Shown: positions 43,612 through 52,375, counted from the stretch's first letter. The stretch is DNA of 64,000 nt from Acidobacteriota bacterium (GCA_018268915.1 JAFDVQ010000004.1:211412-275411), one strand, 5' to 3'. Numbers and translations: made by a program. The notes: generated by a model not told the origin, from the letters alone.

Positions 43612-44789
43612 TGCACATCGCTTACTTGATCCCCACTCTCGACCACATCGGTGGAGCAGAGCGGCAATTGATATCGCTCGCCACCGGAATGGCGCGCCGC
43701 GGCTGGCGCGTCACAGTCATCGCGCTCAGGGGCGATGGCGGTCACGCTGCTCAAACTCTCTCTATCGCCAACGTCTCATTTCTCAGCCTCGAGATGCGGA
43801 AGGGCCTTCTTGATCCTCGAGGCTGGAGCCGCCTTCGCCGCTGGATCAACGCGGCAAAGCCCGACATTGTTCACGCTCATCTCGCACAGGCGGCGCTCCT
43901 GGCTCGAGGCATACGGATGCTCGCTCCCTGTCGAGTCCTCATCGACACCATACATTCTCCTGCTCCCGGTACTGCAAAACGGCGCCTTGCCTATCGCCTG
44001 TCATCGAGCGCGCCGGATATGGTCACCGCCGTAAGCCGAGCGTGTGCTCAGCCCTGGCTTCGTGCTCGCGCGATCCGCTCTTCAGAGTTGTTGATCATTC
44101 CCAATGGCATCGACATCGCCAGATGGAAATCGACTCGTGATCCTGCTAACGAAGCGTCTCGCTCCTGCTGTCCGCCCTCAAGTTTCCGGTGGATAGCCGT
44201 CGGTCGGCTCGATCCCGTCAAAGATTACGAAACACTTTTGATGGCGTTCTCAATGCTCCCGCTATTCGCTCGCCTCGCGATCGCCGGGTGCGGCCCCCTG
44301 GAAAACGATCTTCGCCGGCGGGTCGCGGAACTGGGAATGCAAGACCGGGTTGAGTTTCTAGGCTTCCAGGAGGACATCCGCCCTTTCCTGCAGAACTCCG
44401 ATGGATTCGTCCTCACCTCCCGCTGGGAGGGTCTTCCGATTGCCCTCATGGAAGCCTCTGCATGCGAACTTCCGGCCGTCTTCACGGAAACCTCCGGGGC
44501 CAGAGAACTCTTCCCCTTCTCGACTCTTCCCGTCGTTCCCGTTGGCGACTCCGCTGCTCTTGCCGTAGCCATGAAGTCACTCATGCAGCTCCCAAAATCC
44601 AGGCTGCGAGAACTTGGTCAGACTGGACGACAAGAGATTGTTAATCGCTTCGACCAACAATCAGTTCTTACGCGATTCGAAAATCTCTATCGTCAGTTGC
44701 TCATGATGAACCCATATCCCTCGCGCCAGCGCAGGAAAGCTGAATCAGCCGGACAATCCGCCACTTGCTCCAGCGAAATCAACCTTTAG
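43611..44789 (+). CDS. GT4-family glycosyltransferase
   Basis: 392 residues from ATG 43611. MHIAYLIPTLDHIGGAERQL is a classic GT4 start; FRWIAVGRLDPVKDYETLLM and TSRWEGLPIALMEASACELP follow with EX7E intact. The amino-terminal halves of this protein and its upstream neighbour differ, so they are probably different linkages and not a recent duplication. Followed by family B repeats, then the convergent polymerase gene. Confidence 0.9.
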   Translation: MHIAYLIPTLDHIGGAERQLISLATGMARRGWRVTVIALRGDGGHAAQTLSIANVSFLSLEMRKGLLDPRGWSRLRRWINAAKPDIVHAHLAQAALLARGIRMLAPCRVLIDTIHSPAPGTAKRRLAYRLSSSAPDMVTAVSRACAQPWLRARAIRSSELLIIPNGIDIARWKSTRDPANEASRSCCPPSSFRWIAVGRLDPVKDYETLLMAFSMLPLFARLAIAGCGPLENDLRRRVAELGMQDRVEFLGFQEDIRPFLQNSDGFVLTSRWEGLPIALMEASACELPAVFTETSGARELFPFSTLPVVPVGDSAALAVAMKSLMQLPKSRLRELGQTGRQEIVNRFDQQSVLTRFENLYRQLLMMNPYPSRQRRKAESAGQSATCSSEINL

Positions 44790-44818
44790 CACCAGGAACT
44801 CTCACTGTGCGAACAACG

Positions 44819-44950
44819 CCGGGTGCCCCCGGTCCCTCGCACTTGGGGACCGGGGAAGTACTCTCTCGAAGAATGCACTGTGCCCCATTTCATCGCACAG
44901 CCTCATCGTGCGATGAGTGGGATCGAAACTCACGTCTCCTGGAGACATCG
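44819..44950. repeat. Family B repeats after the glycosyltransferase pair
   Basis: Three different stems side by side: GGTGCCCCCGGTCCC with GGGGACCGGGG; CTGTGCCCCATTTCATCGCA with GTGCGATGAGTGGG; and GTCTCCTGGAGAC. The first two share the flanks TGCCCC and a closing GGG, but the inner arms are unrelated and each is self-complementary. Confidence 0.85.
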
Positions 44951-44960
44951 AAGACCCACC

Positions 44961-46154
44961 TCAAATCACGAGATCCCCTTCGGCTCCAACAATCGCGCAT
45001 TCGACCTGATCATCCCCGGCATTCCCAACCCTCCATCCAACCGCAGCAACACCAAACAGCAACCACGTCATGCGGTTCTCCCACACCGTGCCCGTGATCG
45101 AAGAGAGGGCCCAGGCTAGCATCAAGATGACGAGAGCGGCCCGCAACTCGCCCCTCGCCTTGAGGGCTGCTCGCACTGTCAGCACAACAACCGACAATGC
45201 CAGCGCAAGCCCGCAAAGCCCACCTTCAACCAGAATCGAAACGACCGTATTGTGCGCCGTATCCTCAGGAAACAGTTCTGCCGCTGTAGCAAAGGTCCCC
45301 GCGCCATGCCCGAACAATGGTGAGTCTTGAAAAGCTCGCCATCCCGCCGACCAGATATTCACGCGTTGATTCAGGTCGCTCGCCTGCAACAATTCCGCGC
45401 TGGTTCCCAGTCTGTTCAGGGTGCCTGTCGGTGCGACAACAGAGACCAGGATCACAGAGGCCCCCATCAACAAGCCTGTCGCAACCATGGCCTTCCCGCG
45501 TCTCCAAAGGCCCCCCAGCCCGCACGCGACCAAAACAACAATTGTCATCAGCAACCCGCCGCGCGAAGCAGTCAACAGCACAGCCGCAGACCCGACTGGG
45601 AAATACGCGAGCCAGATTGCACGTTCGAACCGGATACTCGATCTCTCGGAAACTATCATTGCGATCGGAAATCCAAAAGCCAGAAATCGAGCCGCATCAT
45701 TCGGATCCTGCCCCATCGGCATGAATCTCACCTGTTCCCCAGCTGAGCCTGAGGAAAGGAAGCTCGCAATGGTCAAAGCCGCCAGGACTGATGAGCCCGC
45801 AAGCCATGCACGCAAGAGAACAAACAGGCCTGTCGCGTCTTCGACCAGCTCCCATACCAGCCAGACCAGCATCATTTCCTGCGCATAGCCGCGAAGTTTT
45901 GCCAACGTCCCATCCGCAGCAACCGTCCAGAAAAAGGTGCAGCAGAACCATAGATAAAACGCAAGAATTGCCCAGTGGATGGAACAAGGCCTCTTGAAGC
46001 TCCCAGTTTGCAATCCCGCAGCTATGCCCATGAATGCTGTTGCCAGACCCAGAAGCCTCGCAATGTTCCCAAATGGCGCGCGAAAATCCAGCGAGTATTC
46101 CCACGGAATCGAAAACACAAACAAAACGAGCAACACCCAGGCAATCTTTCGCAC
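44961..46154 (-). CDS. O-antigen ligase / Wzy-type polymerase-like membrane protein
   Basis: 397 residues from GTG 46154, which has AGAGG upstream and lies three bases after the stop of the export fusion gene; the open frame further upstream only overlaps that gene. About ten hydrophobic segments (IAWVLLVLFVFSIPWEYSLD; ILAFYLWFCCTFFWTVAADG; LLMTIVVLVACGLGGL). The large periplasmic loop holds SRGGLL and GHGAGTFATAAELFPEDTAH with the HNTVVSILVEGGL block of the O-antigen ligase family. It either polymerises repeat units or ligates them; the export neighbours favour polymerase. Confidence 0.82.
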   Translation of the reverse strand: MRKIAWVLLVLFVFSIPWEYSLDFRAPFGNIARLLGLATAFMGIAAGLQTGSFKRPCSIHWAILAFYLWFCCTFFWTVAADGTLAKLRGYAQEMMLVWLVWELVEDATGLFVLLRAWLAGSSVLAALTIASFLSSGSAGEQVRFMPMGQDPNDAARFLAFGFPIAMIVSERSSIRFERAIWLAYFPVGSAAVLLTASRGGLLMTIVVLVACGLGGLWRRGKAMVATGLLMGASVILVSVVAPTGTLNRLGTSAELLQASDLNQRVNIWSAGWRAFQDSPLFGHGAGTFATAAELFPEDTAHNTVVSILVEGGLCGLALALSVVVLTVRAALKARGELRAALVILMLAWALSSITGTVWENRMTWLLFGVAAVGWRVGNAGDDQVECAIVGAEGDLVI

Positions 46155-46156
46155 GC

Positions 46157-48772
46157 CTAGAACCTCTGCGAGTAAACGAGGCCTGAGTAGATGCTGACTC
46201 CTGCCGCGGATTGAATCACAGACTCCACACTGCGATTCAGCAGGTTTTTCGCCATCGAATCTGGCACAAACAGAATGTCCCGATCCCGCACTGGCAGATC
46301 CGGGTCGAGTCCCCTCAGCATCCGTTTCAAATTGAGCGTCGTCACAGTCCGCCCGCCCGGTTGTTCGCGAATCAGAACAGCCTTCTTGAGACTCGCGTTC
46401 TGCGACGGCCCCCATGCCAGCGACAATGCTCGAACCACAGTCACCGCTTGTGAGGGATCGACCAGAAATCCTCCAGGTCGAATCACGTCCCCGACAACAT
46501 AGACAAGTCCCGCTCTTCCAACTTGCACCGTGTCACCCGGCAACAGCTCCGGATTGTGATTCCCATTTGCACCCGAGCCGGAAGGATCCAGCACTACGGC
46601 AAACTCGTTCTCCGGATTCGCCCGGTGTGAAATCGTCACCACTTTCCCGGCATTCAGGCTCAATCCGGAAGCCGCCGAAATAAGGTCCAGAAGCCGGTGA
46701 TGCACCGTATAGGCATACACACCCGGCCGCACCACCTCGCCAAGCACAGATACATCCTGTCCCGCGTATGCGGTCACAAGAACCGTCACCTGCGGATGCA
46801 GCAGCATGCCCTTCGCTATCAAAGCTGCCTCAATCGCGTGCCCTGCGGCCACTTCGTCCATGCCCTCGAGCTTCACTTCACCCGCAAGCGGCAGCATCAC
46901 AGTGCCCTCGCGCGAAACGCGCGCCACCGTATGGATCTCGGTCGCATGAGATTCGCTCACATCCAGCATGTCTCCAGCAGAGATCTGTGTCGGAGCCGCC
47001 ATATCCATCGGCACTGCAGGCGACGCCCTCTGCCCCTTCAGCTCTGTCCCCGCATTCCATACAGCCGGAGCGCTTTTCGCATCGGGCATGCTCTTCGTCT
47101 CCACAGACTGCGGAATCCGCGCGACCCCGGTAGGCAAGCCCGACGTGTTCGGAGTCGGTGCCTGTCCATGACTGGCGCTCGCATAAATCGCCGCCAGCAA
47201 TATCAGCGTTGCGGTCTGTTGCTTTTTCTTCGCAATGCTTTCCTTCGCAAGCACCGCAGAAAGACTCAACCAGAACCCCACGAATGCCGCAATCGCCATA
47301 TCGAGTAACAAATTCGGCGAGGCCGCTCTCGCGGATGGCCGCGCATAGTCAATCACGGAGATTGCAGATCCCCGGCTGCCCGCAGCAAGACTCGCTCCTT
47401 CAGTCTGCTGCATCAAGCGCACGTAGACTTCTCGCTGCGCGGCTGCTTCTTCTCGCATCGTCGCGTACGTAAGCGCATCCCCGCTTACCTTGAGGCCATC
47501 CCGGGCAGCATCGTCCAGTCCCCTGCGCACCAGTTCCTCGCGATGAGCCGAGATCTTCCACGCTCTTCGAAACGAATCTACGAGCCTTGAATCCATTTCT
47601 TTGATCTGCGCGCCTGCGTTCTCAATCTCCTTCCGAATCTCCGCCATCCGCGGATAGTTCGATCCGTGCTCAGCTTCCAGTTTCGCTTGCTCTAATTCGA
47701 GGTCGCTTCTTCGTCCATGCAGTTGCTGTAACAGAGCCCTCTCCAGGTTCCCGGTCCCGCCAACTTTCTGATCGCCCGAAATCACGTGCTCTGGATCGCC
47801 CGTCATTGCCGCGCGGTACTCAGCTTCCCGCTCCAGGCGATCCGCTGTGGCCTCCGCCAAATCTCGGCTCAACGTCTCAATTGCTGTAATTGCCCCTGTT
47901 GCACTCATCTCCTGCGCACGCCCGTCGCCGCTTGTCTCCGCAAGACTGAGAATTCCATGGGCACGTTGAAACTCGGCCAACTTCGCATCGTCCAGGGCGA
48001 TCTGCGCCTTCATTTCACGAAGCCTCGTGTTGAGCCAGTCCGTCTGGCCTCGCGTAGACCTCAATCGCGAAGCTGTCTCCTGGCGTTCGTACGCCGCGAT
48101 CAGTTCATTCACCACCCTTGCTGACAGAGCCGCATGGCGTGAGCGAAAGTGGATCACGATAACAAACGTGTGGGGCAGACTCTCAACGATCAATCTGCTG
48201 CGGAATTTGCGCAAAAGACGGTCTCTGGCGTCTGACGATGGGCTTAATGGGTTGAAATCTGGAAACTTCGCTGGGAAATCGCTTGAAAAACTCGGTTCGG
48301 AATACAGCTTCAACCTCGTGATCACATCCCACGCCAGTTGCTCACTTCTCAAAACATTCGCCAAAGTCTCAAGATGAATCTGGCCCGCTGCGATGGACGC
48401 TGTCGGCGCAGCATCCCGCCGCTCGCTCGCGGGCGAATCCGGCGCGCCTCGCAGCTCGACCTTGCCTGTGCTCTCATACTCTTTAGGGGCAAGCAGGCAA
48501 TAGATCAGGCATGCGAAAATGAGCGCTCCGAAAATACTCAGGAACAGCCGCCTGTTGCGATAGACAACGATCCAGAGATCACTCAGCGAAGTCCAGTCAC
48601 CGGCATGCGGCCCCACCCGCACACCTGCCGTCTCTCTCAACTCATCTGGGCCAGCAGCAATTCCAGCCACCGTCTGCGTCCTCGTCCACGCTCTCCGAGT
48701 GCAACCGTTGGCACTCAGTCCCAGGCTGCTCCCGAACACACTGGCCCCATGAAACACGGGACCAAAACGCAA
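46157..48772 (-). CDS. Fused Wzz-type chain-length protein and Wza-type polysaccharide export protein
   Basis: Up to 871 residues; the start is uncertain (TTG 48772, GTG 48739 or GTG 48622, the last being closest to the first domain). Residues about 60-510 form a Wzz/GNVR co-polymerase: helix LFLSIFGALIFACLIYCLLA, coiled-coil periplasmic region, second helix LLLDMAIAAFVGFWLSLSAV. There is no Tyr-kinase domain after it. Instead a KKK-charged stretch and ATLILLAAIYASASHGQA, which looks like a Wza signal peptide, leads in frame to a polysaccharide export domain (QISAGDMLDVSESHATEIHT) and SLBB repeats (SVLGEVVRPGVYAYTV; VYVVGDVIRPGGFLVD). Thus inner-membrane and outer-membrane parts are encoded as one frame. 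Confidence 0.82.
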   Translation of the reverse strand: MRFGPVFHGASVFGSSLGLSANGCTRRAWTRTQTVAGIAAGPDELRETAGVRVGPHAGDWTSLSDLWIVVYRNRRLFLSIFGALIFACLIYCLLAPKEYESTGKVELRGAPDSPASERRDAAPTASIAAGQIHLETLANVLRSEQLAWDVITRLKLYSEPSFSSDFPAKFPDFNPLSPSSDARDRLLRKFRSRLIVESLPHTFVIVIHFRSRHAALSARVVNELIAAYERQETASRLRSTRGQTDWLNTRLREMKAQIALDDAKLAEFQRAHGILSLAETSGDGRAQEMSATGAITAIETLSRDLAEATADRLEREAEYRAAMTGDPEHVISGDQKVGGTGNLERALLQQLHGRRSDLELEQAKLEAEHGSNYPRMAEIRKEIENAGAQIKEMDSRLVDSFRRAWKISAHREELVRRGLDDAARDGLKVSGDALTYATMREEAAAQREVYVRLMQQTEGASLAAGSRGSAISVIDYARPSARAASPNLLLDMAIAAFVGFWLSLSAVLAKESIAKKKQQTATLILLAAIYASASHGQAPTPNTSGLPTGVARIPQSVETKSMPDAKSAPAVWNAGTELKGQRASPAVPMDMAAPTQISAGDMLDVSESHATEIHTVARVSREGTVMLPLAGEVKLEGMDEVAAGHAIEAALIAKGMLLHPQVTVLVTAYAGQDVSVLGEVVRPGVYAYTVHHRLLDLISAASGLSLNAGKVVTISHRANPENEFAVVLDPSGSGANGNHNPELLPGDTVQVGRAGLVYVVGDVIRPGGFLVDPSQAVTVVRALSLAWGPSQNASLKKAVLIREQPGGRTVTTLNLKRMLRGLDPDLPVRDRDILFVPDSMAKNLLNRSVESVIQSAAGVSIYSGLVYSQRF

Positions 48773-48862
48773 ACAGTCTCACCGATGCCGCGAAGGATCG
48801 CTCGTGAGTCACATCACATATGAAGGGAAATTGATACCTCGTCGAATGTTTCCAGAACTCAG

Positions 48863-49804
48863 CTAAATAGAGCCTTGTCTGTACCACTCCACCGTCCGCC
48901 GCAAGCCTTCGCGAAAATCCACCACCGGCTTGTAGCCCAGAAGTTCTCCCGCAAGCTGGATATCCGCCAGTGAGTCCCGGATGTCCCCAGAGCGAGGCTC
49001 ATCATACAAAGGCTCGCCTTTGTACCCGGTCAGATCACACAGAATGCGGAAGGTCTCATTCAAAGTGATCCGCGATCCGGTTGCCAGATTCATCATCTGC
49101 CCGGCCACCTTCTGTGCCGGCGCTTCCGCCGCCAAAAGATTTCCGTGCACCACATTTTCAATGAACGTGAAATCCCTGCTCTGTTCGCCATCCCCGTAGA
49201 TAGTCGGCTGTTCACCCGCCAGCATCTTCCGGCAAAAAATTGCCAGCACCCCCGAGTAGTGCGACGTCGGATCCTGAAACGGTCCAAACACATTGAAGTA
49301 CCGAAGCGTCACGGTTTCCAGTCCATACACGCGTGAGAACGCCTGCATATACTGCTCGCCGGCCAGCTTCGCCACCGCATAGGGCGAGATCGGCTTCGGA
49401 AGCATGGACTCCTTCTTCGGCAGCGTTGGCGTATCCCCATATGCCGACGATGAACCGGCATACACCACGCGCCGCACTCCAGCTTCTCGCGCCGCCACCA
49501 GCACATTTAACGTCGCCGTAACACAATGCAGATTCGTACCCGCCGGATCTTTCACCGATCGAGGCACCGACGCCAGCGCTGCCTCGTGAAAGACAATCTC
49601 AATTTCTTTACACGCACGAGCACAATCTTGAGGATTCGTAAGGTCTCCCTCGATAAACTCCATCCCCTCCAGGCCAGCTAAATTCGTCCGTTTGCCGGTA
49701 ATGAAGTTATCAACACCTCTGACCGACTCACCTCGCTTGAGCAACTCCGCAGCGATCGAGCGGCCAATGAATCCTGCCGCGCCAGTAACCAGATACTTAG
49801 CCAT
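48863..49804 (-). CDS. NAD-dependent sugar epimerase (UDP-glucose/GlcNAc 4-epimerase family)
   Basis: 313 residues from ATG 49804 behind GGGGAGG. VTGAAGFIGRSIAAELLKRG is the NAD-binding Rossmann start; the SDR catalytic pair is YAVAKLAGE (Tyr-X3-Lys) with the Ser in YAGSSSAYGD. It resembles WbpP/GalE-type UDP-sugar 4-epimerases and would supply a nucleotide sugar to the exopolysaccharide. It lies 90 bases upstream of the export fusion on the same strand and is divergent from the UDP-sugar dehydrogenase, both being precursor enzymes. Confidence 0.88.
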   Translation of the reverse strand: MAKYLVTGAAGFIGRSIAAELLKRGESVRGVDNFITGKRTNLAGLEGMEFIEGDLTNPQDCARACKEIEIVFHEAALASVPRSVKDPAGTNLHCVTATLNVLVAAREAGVRRVVYAGSSSAYGDTPTLPKKESMLPKPISPYAVAKLAGEQYMQAFSRVYGLETVTLRYFNVFGPFQDPTSHYSGVLAIFCRKMLAGEQPTIYGDGEQSRDFTFIENVVHGNLLAAEAPAQKVAGQMMNLATGSRITLNETFRILCDLTGYKGEPLYDEPRSGDIRDSLADIQLAGELLGYKPVVDFREGLRRTVEWYRQGSI

Positions 49805-49880
49805 CGAACCCTCCCCGGCACTTATCACTCAATTACTGCCGGGCATACCTATGGTAATTGGTTTAACTCCCTGCACCTGG

Positions 49881-49908
49881 ATGACTTAGACTGGGCCACC
49901 CTTATAAT
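49881..49908 (+). promoter_or_regulatory. Promoter for the UDP-sugar dehydrogenase, probably giving a leaderless mRNA
   Basis: A perfect TATAAT at 49903-49908 is preceded, 16 bases upstream, by ATGACT (four of six matches to TTGACA). The ATG at 49916 begins eight bases after the box, where transcription normally starts, and no ribosome site precedes it. Confidence 0.6.
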
Positions 49909-49915
49909 TCCCTGT

Positions 49916-51262
49916 ATGACCCCCACGCAGGCCCTCTCCCTCTCCGACCTGAAGAAAAAGATCGAAACCCGCCAGGCACGTATCGGCATCGTCGGCATGG
50001 GATATGTCGGCCTACCTCTCGCTCTCCTGTTCAGCGATGAGGGCTTTCGCGTCACAGGCTTCGACATCGAGCAGCGCAAGGTTCAAACGCTAAACAGCGG
50101 CGGTTCATACATCGTCCGCATCCTTCCGGAGTCCATCAAGAAGGCGCAGAAATCAGGATTCGCCGCCACGTCGGATTACTCCGAAATCGCAGCGATGGAC
50201 GCCATCATCATCTGTGTCCCAACTCCGCTCAACGAATACCACGAGCCCGACTTGAGCTACGTCACAGGCACCGTCGAGTCCATCGCTCCGCACCTGCATG
50301 AAGGTCAGCTCGTCGTCCTTGAAAGCACCACCTACCCCGGCACAACAGAGGAACTCGTCGTTCCCCGAATCGAAAATGGAAATCCTCACGGTCTTAAGGT
50401 TGCGCGCAACTCCGATGAATCCGGCATCCACGTCGCCTTCTCTCCTGAGCGCGAAAATCCCGGCGAAGAATCCGTTGCACGCCACGACATACCGAAGGTT
50501 GTCGGAGGCTGCGGAGCAGCTGCCGCCGAGCTCGCATCGGCCTTCTACGGCTCCATCTTCCGCCGCGTGGTTCCCGTCAGCTCCCCGTCTGTAGCCGAGA
50601 TGACCAAGCTGCTCGAGAACATCTATCGCTGCGTAAACATCGCCATGGTCAATGAGCTTAAGCAGCTCTGCATGCGCATGGGCATCGACATCCACGAAGT
50701 AATCGACGCCGCCAAAACAAAGCCCTTCGGCTTCCAGGCCTTCTACCCTGGTCCCGGTCTCGGCGGCCACTGTATTCCCATCGATCCCTTCTATCTCTCC
50801 TGGAAGGCGAAACAGTTCGACTTCCGCACGAAGTTCATCGAGCTCGCCGGCGAAGTCAACATCAACATGCCTTACTTCGTCATCGACCAGCTCGCCGACG
50901 GCCTCAACAAGCATCGTAAGTCGATCAACGGATCGAAGATCCTGGTCCTCGGCCTTGCCTACAAGCGCGACATCGACGATCTCCGCGAGTCTCCATCGCT
51001 CACCATCATCGAGCTTCTCCGCGAGAAGGGCGCTGTCGTCTCCTACAACGACCCGTTCTTCCCCAGCGTCGGCCACGGGCGTCACTACGCACTCAATATG
51101 ACCAACACGCCGCTCGAGAACCTCGGTCAGTTCGACGCGGTCATCATCGTCACCGATCACACCAGCTACGACTATCAAGCCATCGTGGATCAGTCGCAGC
51201 TCGTCGTCGACACCCGCAACGCGACCAAGGGCATGAACTCTCCCAAGATCGTTCGCTGTTAG
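49916..51262 (+). CDS. UDP-N-acetylglucosamine 6-dehydrogenase-like nucleotide-sugar dehydrogenase
   Basis: 448 residues. RIGIVGMGYVGLPLALLFSD is the NAD-binding start; VPTPLNEYHEPDLSYVTGTV and VLESTTYPGTTEELV are family blocks; the catalytic cysteine lies in GPGLGGHCIPIDPFYLSWKA. The C-terminal domain has LGLAYKRDIDDLRESPSLTI. This is the WbpA/WecC-type branch more than Ugd. It makes a UDP-uronic acid for the exopolysaccharide. The N-terminal 20 residues and the promoter position agree with ATG 49916. Confidence 0.9.
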   Translation: MTPTQALSLSDLKKKIETRQARIGIVGMGYVGLPLALLFSDEGFRVTGFDIEQRKVQTLNSGGSYIVRILPESIKKAQKSGFAATSDYSEIAAMDAIIICVPTPLNEYHEPDLSYVTGTVESIAPHLHEGQLVVLESTTYPGTTEELVVPRIENGNPHGLKVARNSDESGIHVAFSPERENPGEESVARHDIPKVVGGCGAAAAELASAFYGSIFRRVVPVSSPSVAEMTKLLENIYRCVNIAMVNELKQLCMRMGIDIHEVIDAAKTKPFGFQAFYPGPGLGGHCIPIDPFYLSWKAKQFDFRTKFIELAGEVNINMPYFVIDQLADGLNKHRKSINGSKILVLGLAYKRDIDDLRESPSLTIIELLREKGAVVSYNDPFFPSVGHGRHYALNMTNTPLENLGQFDAVIIVTDHTSYDYQAIVDQSQLVVDTRNATKGMNSPKIVRC

Positions 51263-51263
51263 A

Positions 51264-51420
51264 AGCTGTCACTTTCGTGTTCACGCCTAAGCCCGGGTGC
51301 CCCAGGTCTCGATTCTGAGACCTGGGAGACAAGCGTTACCATCAGACTGCGGCCGATGAGTCTCTATCGCGCCGGATTCCATTCTGCGGAGCTGTCACCA
51401 CCGTGTTCACGCCTAATCCC
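51264..51420. repeat. Imperfect direct duplication of the trmO start flanking a family B hairpin
   Basis: AGCTGTCAC, three differing bases, CGTGTTCACGCCTAA, one differing base and CCC occur at 51264-51294 and 51390-51420. The downstream copy holds the trmO GTG at 51403; the upstream copy holds the equivalent GTG at 51277, which runs into the hairpin and stops after about a dozen codons. Confidence 0.8.
51294..51330. repeat. Family B hairpin between the dehydrogenase and trmO
   Basis: One stem, GGTGCCCCAGGTCTCG with GAGACCTGGGAG. It lies between two near-identical 31-base segments (51264-51294 and 51390-51420). Confidence 0.88.
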
Positions 51421-51861
51421 ATCGGCTACGTTCGCAGTCCCTACACCGACACGAAAGCCATACCCAAAGGCCTCGGCGTCAGGCACGAGGTCGAAGGCAT
51501 CCTGGACATTCTTACCGAATTTGAAATCGGTCTCACCGACGTCGAAGGCTTCTCGCATCTCTTTGTCATCTGGGCATTCGACCGATCCGAAGGCTACGAT
51601 CTCTTCGGCCCCTCGCCCGCCGATAATCGTCCTCATGGCGTCTTCGCCACGCGCTCGCCTCGCCGCCCCAACCCCATCGCCCTCACGGTAGTCGAATTGC
51701 TTGGCCGCGATGGCCCAAAGCTCCGCGTCCGTGGCCTCGATATGCTCGATGGCACTCCCATCCTCGACATCAAGCCTTACATGTCCAGCATTCCCGCCGA
51801 ACAGCTCCGCCGTGGCTGGCTCGCCGAAGCCGAAGCCCGCAAACAAGCTGACTCCAAATAA
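51403..51861 (+). CDS. trmO: TrmO-like tRNA t6A37 methyltransferase (TsaA/UPF0066 family)
   Basis: 152 residues from GTG 51403. FTPNPIGYVRSPYTDT, VEGFSHLFVIWAFDRSEGYD, HGVFATRSPRRPNPIALTVV and LDGTPILDIKPYMSS are the family blocks, including the SAM-site RSPRRPNPIA. TrmO methylates N6 of threonylcarbamoyladenosine at position 37 of some tRNAs. Only the single TrmO domain is present, without the C-terminal extension of the E. coli enzyme. The translation start has been duplicated upstream. Confidence 0.9.
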   Translation: MFTPNPIGYVRSPYTDTKAIPKGLGVRHEVEGILDILTEFEIGLTDVEGFSHLFVIWAFDRSEGYDLFGPSPADNRPHGVFATRSPRRPNPIALTVVELLGRDGPKLRVRGLDMLDGTPILDIKPYMSSIPAEQLRRGWLAEAEARKQADSK

Positions 51862-52051
51862 GATCGGGTGCGCCCTCGCATTTGGGGACCGGGAACCCTA
51901 GTCGATTGACCGGAATCTTGACCCCGTGGACTGCTCCCACAATGTGACAGCCATATATCTTTATCCACACCCCCCAGCAAACTCCACCCCGAGCCCCTGC
52001 CTCTAACGCCTTAACGGAAGAGAAATCTTCCCCAAAGGAGAGAGTTGGCCT

Positions 52052-52159
52052 ATGGCCTTCAAGAAAGTCGGAAACGATGATCGAGAAGTGCAATACGAGA
52101 ACTCAATCAACAAAGGCTGTACAGGCCGAGGGAGGGAAACTCGGGCTGAGCTCGAATGA
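52052..52159 (+). CDS. Possible 35-residue small protein
   Basis: ATG 52052 follows AAAGGAGAGAG with a spacer somewhat longer than ideal. The product, MAFKKVGNDDREVQYENSIN and so on, is hydrophilic and charged with one cysteine. Only the ribosome site supports it; it may equally be chance. Confidence 0.25.
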   Translation: MAFKKVGNDDREVQYENSINKGCTGRGRETRAELE

Positions 52160-52276
52160 ATTTCCTCATCTGTAGAGCCGAGTTGTGATCTGGAAACCGA
52201 TCCAGGTCTTCAAAAATTCGGTTAGCATCTGGGCGGCGTCTCACACGGGATTCCGCCCTTTTGCCATATAGGACCT

Positions 52277-52375
52277 ATGTTCGACACAACGACCGAACAA
52301 CCATGCGTCCGTCGATGCAAGCGCTGCCCGCCTGATCCCCGTTGCGCGTGCCATCCCCCTGATCGTGTATCGTGA
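52277..52375 (+). CDS. Possible 32-residue cysteine-rich small protein
   Basis: ATG 52277 has AGGA five bases upstream and the frame closes 12 bases before the Fe-S oxidoreductase start. The product, MFDTTTEQPCVRRCKRCPPD then PRCACHPPDRVS, has five cysteines in 32 residues spaced C-X3-C-X2-C-X5-C-X-C. It could be a metal-binding microprotein or a translated leader for the downstream gene; it could also be chance in GC-rich DNA. Confidence 0.3.
   Translation: MFDTTTEQPCVRRCKRCPPDPRCACHPPDRVS

Noticed and set aside
48338..48823. Plus-strand frame opposite the start of the Wzz-Wza fusion
   Set aside because: Arg/Ser/Pro-rich shadow with no domain; the opposite strand carries the clear Wzz domain.
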